DNA from: CAZTCJ01 sp964612085
GTDB lineage: Bacteria > Pseudomonadota > Alphaproteobacteria > JAJFIK01
Direction of reading: 5' to 3'
Assembly (NCBI GenBank): GCA_964612085.1
Contig: CAZTCJ010000008.1
Span: 11,572 to 75,571 of the forward strand
DNA: 64,000 nt
Shown here one piece after another: positions 55,237-62,493 of this stretch (the first letter of the stretch is position 1; every line of letters begins with the position of its first letter). The notes under the pieces are model-generated. The model saw only the letters and a program-made list of their open reading frames with translations, had not been told where the DNA came from and searched no databases. The translations under genes and the position numbers were made by a program.

Positions 55237-56451
55237 TTAGTCGAAGAGCTTGGCGCTTTCCGCCCAATAGGCCTCGTCGAAGCCCGGCAGGTCCAGATTG
55301 ACCAGGAACTGCCGGGTGCAGGCATCCCAACTGAATTTCATGGCATGGGCCCGGCAGGCCTCCGGCGTGGCGATCCCCAATGTCTGGCGGCAGGCCGCCC
55401 CCAAGTCCTCGTCCAACACGCCGACCGTGCCGCTTGTGAAAATGTCCAACGGGCCGGGGACGGGGAAGGCCGCCACCGGCGTGCCGCAGGCGAGTGCTTC
55501 CACATTGACGAGGCCGAACGTGTCGGTGCGGCTGGGGAAGACGAAGACATCGCTCGCCGCGTAAATCCCCGCCAGCTCCTCGCCGAAGCGAGGGCCCAGA
55601 AACACCGCATCGGCGTGAGCGGCCTCAAGTTCCTGGCGCTGCGGACCGTCGCCGACCAGAACCTTCGTCCCCGGAAGATCGAGCTTTAGGAACGCTTCCA
55701 CGTTCTTCTCGATGGCGATGCGGCCCACATAAAGCCAGACGGGGCGGTCATAGGGCAGAACGCTTTCCGGCGGAACGCCCGGCAGTTTGAACAAATGGGT
55801 ATCGACGCCCCGGGACCACAGGCGCAGATTTTTGAACCCCTTGCTTTCCATTTCGGCTTTCAGGGTCTGGGTCGCGACCATGACGGCGGACGCCGGATTG
55901 TGAAACCAGCGCATCAGCCCATAGCCCCAACTGATGGGAAAACCGGTCCGGGCATTGAGATATTCCGGGAACCGCGTGTGGAGAGAGGTCGTATAAGGAT
56001 GATCCCGGCGCAGACAGAACCGCCGCGCCGCCAGCCCGAGCGGGCCTTCCGTCGCGATATGGATGGCATGCGGACGGAACTCGTTGATGATCTTGGCAAG
56101 CTTGCGGTTGGGCAGGATGGCCAGACGGATTTCCGGATAGGTCGGCAAAGGCATGGTGCGGAACCGGTCCGGCGTGATGTATTGAACCGTGTTGCCAAGC
56201 CGCTCCAGATGCGTGCCCAGGGTCTCCAGCGTGCGCACGACGCCGTTGACTTGCGGGCGCCAGGCATCGGTGACGATCAGGATGCGCAGGCCCGAATGGG
56301 GGTTGGGCTCTTCCAGCCCCGGTTTCTTCTTGCGCCGGCGCAGCACGCGCAAACGGTTGCCGACCCGCCGGAACCAGGCGCGCCGGCCGGTCCCGTCCTC
56401 CTGCCGATCCTTATCGCCCTCCGTCGGCGGATCGCCCCTGTCCTGCGTCAT
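55237..56451 (-). CDS. Glycosyltransferase family 4, mannosyl/glucosyltransferase-like
   Basis: Start at ATG 56451; the ORF is open 27 codons further. The 404-residue protein has a basic N-terminal extension (WFRRVGNRLRVLRRRKKK), then RILIVTDAWRPQVNGVVRTLETLGTHLERLGN, HIATEGPLGLAARRFCLRRDHPYTTSLHTRFPEYL and a donor domain with WLYVGRIAIEKNVEAFLKL, VLVGDGPQRQELE and FVFPSRTDTFGLVNVEALACGTPVAAFPVPGPLD. This pattern is close to MgtA/PimB-like or sulfolipid/glucosyl-diacylglycerol synthases of GT4, so a membrane lipid acceptor is plausible but not shown. Confidence 0.9.
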   Translation of the reverse strand: MTQDRGDPPTEGDKDRQEDGTGRRAWFRRVGNRLRVLRRRKKKPGLEEPNPHSGLRILIVTDAWRPQVNGVVRTLETLGTHLERLGNTVQYITPDRFRTMPLPTYPEIRLAILPNRKLAKIINEFRPHAIHIATEGPLGLAARRFCLRRDHPYTTSLHTRFPEYLNARTGFPISWGYGLMRWFHNPASAVMVATQTLKAEMESKGFKNLRLWSRGVDTHLFKLPGVPPESVLPYDRPVWLYVGRIAIEKNVEAFLKLDLPGTKVLVGDGPQRQELEAAHADAVFLGPRFGEELAGIYAASDVFVFPSRTDTFGLVNVEALACGTPVAAFPVPGPLDIFTSGTVGVLDEDLGAACRQTLGIATPEACRAHAMKFSWDACTRQFLVNLDLPGFDEAYWAESAKLFD

Positions 56452-56629
56452 GCCGGTTCCGTATTGCTTGTGTCGCCTGGCGTGAAGACCTGCTGCTTCA
56501 TCGGCCGGATGCGGCTTGCCCGTCGCCCGCACGACTATATCACGCCGGCGGTTTACGGCAGGCAGGCAGGGTCAGGGGCGGGCCGGAGAGCCGATCCGCA
56601 CACGTTAAAGGAATGGCGTGAAAGCCCTC

Positions 56630-57643
56630 TCAGCGCAAAAGAGCAGCGGCGCGCACGTCCACATTGGCCGGATAGGCCGATGCGGTCTGGCGGTCGCCAT
56701 TGTCGGGCAGGGAAGCTGTGACTTGCCTCAAAGGCGCCGCGCTCAAGCGGGCTTTCCCTTGCGCCACATGGGCGGAGCGTTCCAGCTCGACGGCGGGAAC
56801 CAGACGCGTCGGACTGTCCGGCGCAAGCTCCGCGAGACCGGCTTCGGAGGCGATGCGGGTCAGCCGGTCGCCGGGGGCCGCGTCGGTCTGCCGGCGGAGG
56901 GTCGTGCGGGTGGGCCTCAGGGCAAGCGGCGCTTCGGCGAGCGGGCGCCCGAGGCTGGCCAGCACGGCGGCGCCGCGCCGTTTGGCGAGAATCCTCAGAT
57001 GGGTATCGAGAGACGCTTTCTGCGCCTTTTCGACCCGTGCGGAATGATTGCGTTCCTGCGCCCAGAACCGGTCCACCTTGAGCGCATAAGCGGCACCGTT
57101 GTCCGGTTCATAGGAATGGTATTTCCGGATCGCCGAGGCCCAGGCGCCATGACGGGCCTTCAGATGGTTCAGGAACTGGGCCGCATAGGTCACATTGACC
57201 AGAGGGTCGAAGGCTTCTTCCAAATTCGTGAAGGCGCGCGGGTGATATTTCAAATTCACCTGCATGCAGCCCACATCCAGGCTGCGGATGCCCTGGGCCA
57301 TCAGCGTTCTGGCGCCTTCGACCGCCTCCTGCTTGCTCGTGAAGCGGTAGCTGACGCCTGCCGCGTTCACGGTCCAGGGCCAGGGGGTGGTGTCGGTGAA
57401 GCCCGCGGGCTGGAGGCCCGTTTCGGTGACGGAAATGGCCGCAAGCAGATGATCCGGCAGGCCGCTTTGTGCGCTGACCTCTTGGGCTGCCGCGCGGCAA
57501 TAGGTCCAGGACGGGTCGTCGGTGGGCAGACCGGCCGAGCCTTGTGACGGCGCGGGCAGGGCGGACGCGGATACCGGTCCGCACAAGATCATGGCGAGAC
57601 AGGCGCCAAGACAGGATGCCATCCGTAGGCTGTGCATCCGCAT
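56630..57643 (-). CDS. Exported lytic transglycosylase (SLT family)
   Basis: A 337-residue protein from ATG 57643 with signal peptide MASCLGACLAMILCGPVSASA. The lysozyme-like domain (about residues 45-190) has GLPDHLLAAISVTETGLQP (catalytic Glu), GVSYRFTSKQEAVEGARTLMAQGIRSLDVGCMQVNLKYHPRAFTNLEEAFDPLVNVTYAAQFLNHL and IRKYHS. The C-terminal third is low-complexity, rich in A, R and P. Transglycosylases of this shape in alphaproteobacteria are often placed near flagellar genes, but none are here. Confidence 0.9.
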   Translation of the reverse strand: MRMHSLRMASCLGACLAMILCGPVSASALPAPSQGSAGLPTDDPSWTYCRAAAQEVSAQSGLPDHLLAAISVTETGLQPAGFTDTTPWPWTVNAAGVSYRFTSKQEAVEGARTLMAQGIRSLDVGCMQVNLKYHPRAFTNLEEAFDPLVNVTYAAQFLNHLKARHGAWASAIRKYHSYEPDNGAAYALKVDRFWAQERNHSARVEKAQKASLDTHLRILAKRRGAAVLASLGRPLAEAPLALRPTRTTLRRQTDAAPGDRLTRIASEAGLAELAPDSPTRLVPAVELERSAHVAQGKARLSAAPLRQVTASLPDNGDRQTASAYPANVDVRAAALLR

Positions 57644-58106
57644 GCAGGACCTCTCGGTTCGTTGCGTTTGCGATCCCCGTTCCGGCAGCGGCTGTTCGAC
57701 CGTTCCGTGCCGGCATCTCATCAGGGCCATGAGCTTATACACTATTCCACCTGCGGTTTAAGGAAGAATTGTCTTTACGTTAGTCTGAAAACCCGCCCAC
57801 GCAGCGGGGTCTCCGGAGCCTGTCCGCCCGCCATTCGCCGCTTGACTTATGTGCGCTGCAATGACAATTTTGTGCGGTGCGGTATCGCTTGCGATGCCGC
57901 CTGCCCTTCCTGGGCGTTTCCTCCCTAGACTTGGGCCGGCTCTCGCGAGCTGGCCCTTTTTCATACGGGCCGGATGGCCGCCGGAACACACCGTTTCTGC
58001 AGGCCCGAAGCACGTCTTTTCGCTGTTAACCATGCGAGAGTCATGCCGTCAGTAAGCCTGCGAATCGAGTGAGCTTTCCGTAATCCCCTTTTGGAACAAG
58101 GGCGTT
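57644..58106. other. Gene-free gap containing the sRNA candidate
   Basis: 463 bases between the lytic transglycosylase start and the amidohydrolase stop. Apart from the terminator-ended RNA candidate on the plus strand I see no coding sequence; short ORFs in both directions lack domains and ribosome sites. Confidence 0.5.
57875..57961 (+). ncRNA. Small RNA candidate, suhB/alpha-r14-like
   Basis: A plus-strand element of about 87 bases in a 463-base gene-free gap. It has hairpin 1 GCGGTATCGC-TT-GCGATGCCGC (57879-57900), a small hairpin GCCC/GGGC (57903-57914), an unpaired GTTTCCTCCCTAGACTT with an anti-Shine-Dalgarno CCTCC, and a terminator GGGCCGGCTC-TCGC-GAGCTGGCCC-TTTTT (57933-57961). A possible promoter is TTGACT (57842-57847) with GACAAT (57863-57868). 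CCUCC-bearing loops plus terminator match my memory of the suhB/alpha-r14 sRNA family of alphaproteobacteria; the family name is tentative. Confidence 0.6.
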
Positions 58107-59078
58107 TTAGCGGGTGGCCTGGAAGATGTCCGGGCTGAGGCTCGTCAGCCGTTCGGTCAGGCGGGTCAGATGGGCGGCGAGGTGGCCGAAACCTGGCAGG
58201 CGTTTCATGCGGGTCTCGTCCATGTAAAGCGCCCGGTTGAGCTCGATCTGGAGGGCATGGACATGCCTGTCCGGCCGGCCGTAATGGGCCGTGCAATAGC
58301 CCCCGGCATAAGGCGAATTGCGGGCCACCCGGTAGCCGAGCCCGCGCAGGACCTCCGCCGCCGTATGGGTCAGGATGGGCGAGCAGGTGGTGCTGTAGCG
58401 GTCGCCCAGGACCACGTCGGCGCGGTTGTGGCCCTTGTCCCGGTCGAGCGGACCGCCGATCGACGGCATGGAATGGCAGTCGATGAGCACGGCGCAGCCG
58501 AAGCGGTCGAGGGTGCGGTCGATCAGCGCCTGGAGCTGGGCGTGGTAGGGCTCGTACAGCTCGCGCACGCGCCGTTCCGCTTCCGCGAAGGCCAGCTTGC
58601 CGCCGTAAATCTCGGTGCCGTCGGAGACCACTTTCGCGATGGTGCCCAGGCCGCTGGCGACCCTGAGCGAGCGGGTGTTGACCCAGCGTGGCAGGGGCTC
58701 GGCGAACATGGCCGGGTCCAGTTCCCAGGGTTCCCGGTTCACATCCACGAAGGCGCGGGGGAAATGGGCCTTGAGCAGCGGCGCGCCGAAGCGGGGCACG
58801 GCCTCGAACAGCTCATCGACGAAACTGTCTTCCGAACGCCGCAGGGTCACCGCATCGAGCCGCGAGGCCGCGACGAAATCGGGCGGATAGCGCCGTCCGC
58901 TATGGGGCGAGCAAAACACGAAGGGAACCGTCTGGTTGTCCGGTTCTTGCACGGCGAAGGGCGCGTCCTCGTCGGCGGCCTGGGGCCGCAAGGCCAAGGG
59001 CGCCGTCTCGGCCGTCTCCGCGACATCAAGGTCAGGAGCCAGGGCTTCTTGATTGATTGCGTTCCAGGTCACACTCAT
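58107..59078 (-). CDS. N-formylglutamate amidohydrolase family protein
   Basis: A 323-residue protein. The family pattern is clear: VFCSPHSGRRYPPDFV, RRSEDSFVDELFEAVPRFGAPLLKAHFPRAFVDVNREPWELDPAMF, AVLIDCHSMPSIGG, ADVVLGDRYSTTCSPIL and ARNSPYAGGYCTAHYGRPDRHVHALQIELNRALYMDE. Histidine-pathway FGases (HutG) release formate from formylglutamate; no hut genes are nearby, so the substrate may differ. In alphaproteobacteria this gene is commonly next to cpdR, as here (divergent, about 280 bases between starts). ATG 59078 is preferred; the ORF extends 31 codons upstream. Confidence 0.9.
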   Translation of the reverse strand: MSVTWNAINQEALAPDLDVAETAETAPLALRPQAADEDAPFAVQEPDNQTVPFVFCSPHSGRRYPPDFVAASRLDAVTLRRSEDSFVDELFEAVPRFGAPLLKAHFPRAFVDVNREPWELDPAMFAEPLPRWVNTRSLRVASGLGTIAKVVSDGTEIYGGKLAFAEAERRVRELYEPYHAQLQALIDRTLDRFGCAVLIDCHSMPSIGGPLDRDKGHNRADVVLGDRYSTTCSPILTHTAAEVLRGLGYRVARNSPYAGGYCTAHYGRPDRHVHALQIELNRALYMDETRMKRLPGFGHLAAHLTRLTERLTSLSPDIFQATR

Positions 59079-59354
59079 GGCGCCTTTGATGATGGCGGGG
59101 CCTTGGGAGCTTGGCGGTGTGGACGTCTCCCCCTTGTCTTTAAGGGAACCACCTTCCCCGTTGGTTATCAACCACGCGGGAGGGGAGCGCCAAAGGAGGC
59201 ATTGACAGGAAGGCCCCCGACACCAAAGGGTGACGCATGCGCTTTTTGCCGACGCCTTTAGCGCCTGTTTACCTTTTCCGGGCTTTAGTCGGGGGTGCTA
59301 AGCCGCTTCAGGGGCGGCCGGGGCGTGGGACCGGAGATATCCAGGGTGGGGCCA

Positions 59355-59714
59355 ATGGCCAAGATTCTACTTGCCGAAGATGATGATGCGATGCGCCGTT
59401 TTCTCAAGAGCGCGCTTGAAAAAGCGGGCCATCAGGTGACGGATTACGGCCAGGGGGATCAGGCCCTCGACGAGCTTGAACAGACCGTGTTCGACCTTCT
59501 GCTGACGGATATCGTCATGCCGGTGATGGACGGCATCGAACTGGCGCGCCGGGCCGCCGAACTCGATCCCAATCTGAAGATCATGTTCATCACGGGCTTC
59601 GCCGCCGTGGCGCTCAACCCGGACAATAACGCGCCCAAGGATGCCAAGGTGCTCTCCAAACCGTTCCACCTGCGCGATCTGGTGCAGGAAGTGGAACGCA
59701 TGGTCGCAGCTTAA
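59355..59714 (+). CDS. cpdR: CpdR-type single-domain response regulator
   Basis: A 119-residue receiver domain with no output domain. It begins AKILLAEDDDAMRRFLKSALEKAGHQV and has the phosphoacceptor aspartate in LLLTDIVMPVMDGIELARRA (about residue 51), FITGFAAVALN and the conserved lysine in VLSKPFHLRDLVQEVE, closely matching CpdR. In Caulobacter, unphosphorylated CpdR directs the ClpXP protease to the pole and primes degradation of cell-cycle proteins; phosphorylation through the CckA-ChpT pathway blocks it. ATG 59355 is the CpdR start; the ORF is open 20 codons upstream. Confidence 0.95.
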   Translation: MAKILLAEDDDAMRRFLKSALEKAGHQVTDYGQGDQALDELEQTVFDLLLTDIVMPVMDGIELARRAAELDPNLKIMFITGFAAVALNPDNNAPKDAKVLSKPFHLRDLVQEVERMVAA

Positions 59715-59819
59715 GGCTAACCTGCGCAAGGGTGAAACGCGCCCACGGTCATCGGGTTTTGGTATCTCCGCAATTTTTCAAATGTAGAAGGGTTTGACGC
59801 CAAGCGGGTTGGCCCTTCC

Positions 59820-59942
59820 AGAGCGTATTCAATGAAGTCCAGATCATTGAATGCGCTCTATGTCTTTGCTTTGCCGCGTTTTCGAACCGCAGTGAGGCGA
59901 AGCCGAACGCACCCGTTCGCTGGCGCTCACTGCTGAAAACGC
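59820..59942. repeat. REP-like composite inverted-repeat element
   Basis: Two nested inverted repeats in the gap after cpdR. The first pairs AGAGCGTATTCAATGA (59820-59835) with TCATTGAATGCGCTCT (59844-59859), one mismatch in 16. The second pairs GCGTTTTC...GCAGTGAG (59876-59896) with GCTCACTGC-TGAAAACGC (59925-59942). This looks like a dispersed intergenic element; no second copy was noticed in the window. Confidence 0.6.
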
Positions 59943-59943
59943 T

Positions 59944-60267
59944 TTAAGATTCTGCACTTTTGCGCGGCCCCATGGCGGCGCGGACCGCCGCTGGCACTTC
60001 GTAAAGCTCATAGACCAGCCGGTGGTCGCGCAGGCCGCAGGCCTCCCGCTGCACGATGAAGAACCACAAGCGCTCCGCCGCCCCGGCCAGCAGTTCCGCG
60101 CGCTGCGTCTCGTCCTCGCACGCCCGGTAGGCCGACAGGGCCTGAGCCAGCTTCTCGCCGGCCCGGCTCAAGGCTGAGGCCTTTTCCTGAGCGATCTCAT
60201 AATCGAGCGGATTGGCGCCAAGGGCGCGCAGGCGGTCCGCTGTCAGGCTGTGGCGGGATGCGGTCAT
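59944..60267 (-). CDS. DUF6665-like small helical protein
   Basis: A 107-residue all-helical protein with NPLDYEIAQEKASALSRAGEKLAQALSAYRA and AERLWFFIVQREACGLRDHRLVYELYEVPAAVRAAMG. The F-x-V-Q-R-E-A-C-G-L-R-D segment is the recognisable core of a short alphaproteobacterial family that I recall as DUF6665. No function is known. It ends just inside the REP-like repeat (2 bases away). Confidence 0.7.
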   Translation of the reverse strand: MTASRHSLTADRLRALGANPLDYEIAQEKASALSRAGEKLAQALSAYRACEDETQRAELLAGAAERLWFFIVQREACGLRDHRLVYELYEVPAAVRAAMGPRKSAES

Positions 60268-60453
60268 TAGGGATTTGTCGGGCGCTTTTTGGCGATTTGC
60301 AAGGCGGTCTGCAAGGCGGAAAAGGCTGAAGCCACGGTGGCGGGCCGCTAAAGGCGTGCCCGCGCGCGCCTGCTCAAACCCTTGCGCACGCCCCCCTTTC
60401 CCGATATACCGCCCATCCTACCTTGCCGGTCCGCCTCAAGGATCCGGAATCAA

Positions 60454-60528
60454 GGGCGCGTAGCTCAGTGGGAGAGCACTACGTTGACATCGTAGGGGTC
60501 GCTGGTTCAATCCCAGCCGCGCCCACCA
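60454..60528 (+). tRNA. tRNA-Val (anticodon GAC)
   Basis: A 75-base cloverleaf with encoded CCA. Acceptor arms GGGCGCG and CGCGCCC-A-CCA, D-loop TAGCTCAGTGGGAGAGCA, anticodon stem CTACG / CGTAG around TTGACAT (anticodon GAC, valine), T-arm GGTTCAATCCC. The sequence just after it is AT-rich and non-coding, and the gene content changes, as at tRNA-anchored genomic islands. Confidence 0.97.
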
Positions 60529-61032
60529 TTTAAATCAATGACTTAGTTAATTTCTAGCGTTGGCAGATTCTGGTCTAGCGACCAAACAGCGACAATTAAG
60601 ATACGGTTCGGCGTAGCGTTTCTCGGCGTCGCAAGTCATAGGCGTTGAAACTGAGCTTGCCCCCTTAAATTCCCCCTATCGTCCGCCGGGGGACGATTGG
60701 CTGGGGGAGGGGGCATCGCGCGCCGGGATGGCATCATGAGTCGCAGCGACGATTGAGCCGGAGCCTTGCAACGGAAAGAGCCCATCCCCCGGCCCGTGGA
60801 CGGCATCGCGGAGCGCGCGGGTCCTTCCCGAGGGTCGGGCATATACGGGGCGGCTTTCGCATTCGGGCTCCCGGATTTGTGGGCCTTGAAGCGATGCAAC
60901 ACCTGGCCGGGTGCCGATGCCTTGGAACGGCGATCGTCAATGCCCCTGGCAGGACTGTGCACACTCGCCCGGGAGTTGAAATGCCGAACGGCCTCGGGTT
61001 TAATGAGGATCGGGGCTGAGGGGGCGAGGGCC
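60529..61032. other. Non-coding junction between tRNA-Val and the TIR gene
   Basis: 504 bases with no gene I can support. The first 110 bases are AT-rich relative to the genome. A hairpin ATCGTCC...GGACGAT lies at 60678-60697. ORFs here lack domains; the TTG-started frame that joins the TIR gene from 60766 has no similarity before residue 90. It may contain the junction of an island inserted at the tRNA 3' end. Confidence 0.45.
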
Positions 61033-62493
61033 GTGGCCGACACGTTTATTTCCTATGCGCGGGACGACCGGACGCGCGTCCAGGTGCTCACCGACGCCAT
61101 CACCGCCGAGGGCTGGACGGTCTGGTGGGATCCCGACATGCAGGCGGGCAAGCCCTGGCCGCCGCAACTGCGCGATGAGATTACGAAAAGCGCGGCCGTC
61201 GTGACGGTGTGGACCTCCGCGGCCGCCGAGAGCCGCTGGGTGCTCGAAGAGACCATGGAGGCGGAACGCCAGGAAAAGCTCATCACCATCGCCATGGACG
61301 ATGATGCGGTCCCCTTCGGCTTTCGCAGCTTCCATGCCGAGGATTTCCGGAGCTGGAGCGGCGACAAGGCGGCCACGTGCTGGCGCCGGTTCAAGATCCA
61401 GCTTGAGGCCGCTATTGCGGCGCGAGGGCGGCCCGGGGAGGCGGACGGCCCCAAGCCTGCCCAGCCACGCTCCTCGCCTTGGGCGATCTTCCTGCTCGCG
61501 GCCCTGAGCCTTTTGGCGGCGGGTCTTTTGGCCATACCGGCCTTGCGCGCCTGGCCGGGCGCCGCTGCCCTCAGCACCGCCGTGGCGGCCGCCCTATTCT
61601 TCCAGATCCTCTTCCTCCAGGCCGAACGGTTGCTGCCGCCCCACACCAAAGCGCTGATCAAGGCCTGGCTCCTGCCGGATAGGGACCCAGTGCCGGTCAA
61701 TCTGGCCGAAGCGTTCCTCGCCATGTTCGAGGCCGTGTTCGGCCGGAGGCATCTGTCGTGGCTTTGTTTCTGGCGCTCAGCCCTGGCCTCGACCCTGTCG
61801 GTGGTCCTGCTGCTCACCATTCTGGAATTCACCCTGACCACCCAATTCGGCGAGAGCTATTTCCAGCAGGAATTGCAATACCAGACCGCCCTGGCGCGCG
61901 GTGACGCCGCAGCAGGCTGGCGAGGCTTTCTGGGATCCGTCGCGCCGATCCTCGCGCTTCTCGTCATCCTGCCGAACATCATCGGGGACTACCTCTCGTT
62001 GGGCGAGACGCGCCTTGTGTTGCGGGTGCTGCGCCGCCGCCCTGGGCTGCTGATGCCCCTCGTGCTGCTCGACATCGTGCTTACAAGTGCGATCTTTCTG
62101 GTCCTGCTCATGGGCGTGAATTTTGCCGCAGGCGTCTGGCAGGGCGATCTGCGCGTGGCCGACATTCCAGGCCAGCTCATGACCGAACTCTTAGGTATCG
62201 CCGCGCTGATCCTGACATTCTTCATGGGCACGGTCGACAACACCCATGGGGCCGGTCTCTTCATCGCCGCCTTTTTGACAAGCTTCATCACCTCGGTCTG
62301 GCTTTGGCTGGTGTTGGCCTTGACGCCGCTTTTCCGCCTTCTGGCCTGGACCGGATCGGGCATGCGGGGGCTGGGCCGTGTGCTGAATGGCGATGAGGCG
62401 CCGGTGGCGGCCCTCGGCGCTCTCATCGCGATTCTGATCGTCCTCGGGGGCGTGGTTCTGGCGGGCCTCCAGGCCTGGGAGGCGATGATATGA
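61033..62493 (+). CDS. TIR-domain protein with eight transmembrane helices
   Basis: Start taken at GTG 61033 (GAGGGGGCGAGG upstream) because the TIR fold starts directly there; ATG 61003 is an alternative. Residues 1-140 are a TIR_2-type domain: ADTFISYARDDRTRVQVL, WTVWWDPDMQAGKPWPPQL and SAAAESRWVLEETMEAE. W69-V-L-E-E73 matches the W-C-x-x-E pattern, so E73 could be the NADase catalytic glutamate. A Pro-rich linker leads to eight hydrophobic helices (about 155-480), with a soluble loop between helices 3 and 4. Topology suggests a cytoplasmic TIR. TIR domains in bacteria cleave NAD+ or make signalling nucleotides, mostly in anti-phage defence. The stop overlaps the FGE-like gene (ATGA). Confidence 0.9.
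   Translation: MADTFISYARDDRTRVQVLTDAITAEGWTVWWDPDMQAGKPWPPQLRDEITKSAAVVTVWTSAAAESRWVLEETMEAERQEKLITIAMDDDAVPFGFRSFHAEDFRSWSGDKAATCWRRFKIQLEAAIAARGRPGEADGPKPAQPRSSPWAIFLLAALSLLAAGLLAIPALRAWPGAAALSTAVAAALFFQILFLQAERLLPPHTKALIKAWLLPDRDPVPVNLAEAFLAMFEAVFGRRHLSWLCFWRSALASTLSVVLLLTILEFTLTTQFGESYFQQELQYQTALARGDAAAGWRGFLGSVAPILALLVILPNIIGDYLSLGETRLVLRVLRRRPGLLMPLVLLDIVLTSAIFLVLLMGVNFAAGVWQGDLRVADIPGQLMTELLGIAALILTFFMGTVDNTHGAGLFIAAFLTSFITSVWLWLVLALTPLFRLLAWTGSGMRGLGRVLNGDEAPVAALGALIAILIVLGGVVLAGLQAWEAMI

Noticed and set aside
60766..61032. 89-residue N-terminal extension of the TIR protein from TTG 60766
   Set aside because: No ribosome site or similarity; the TIR fold starts at the GTG at 61033, which has a good site.
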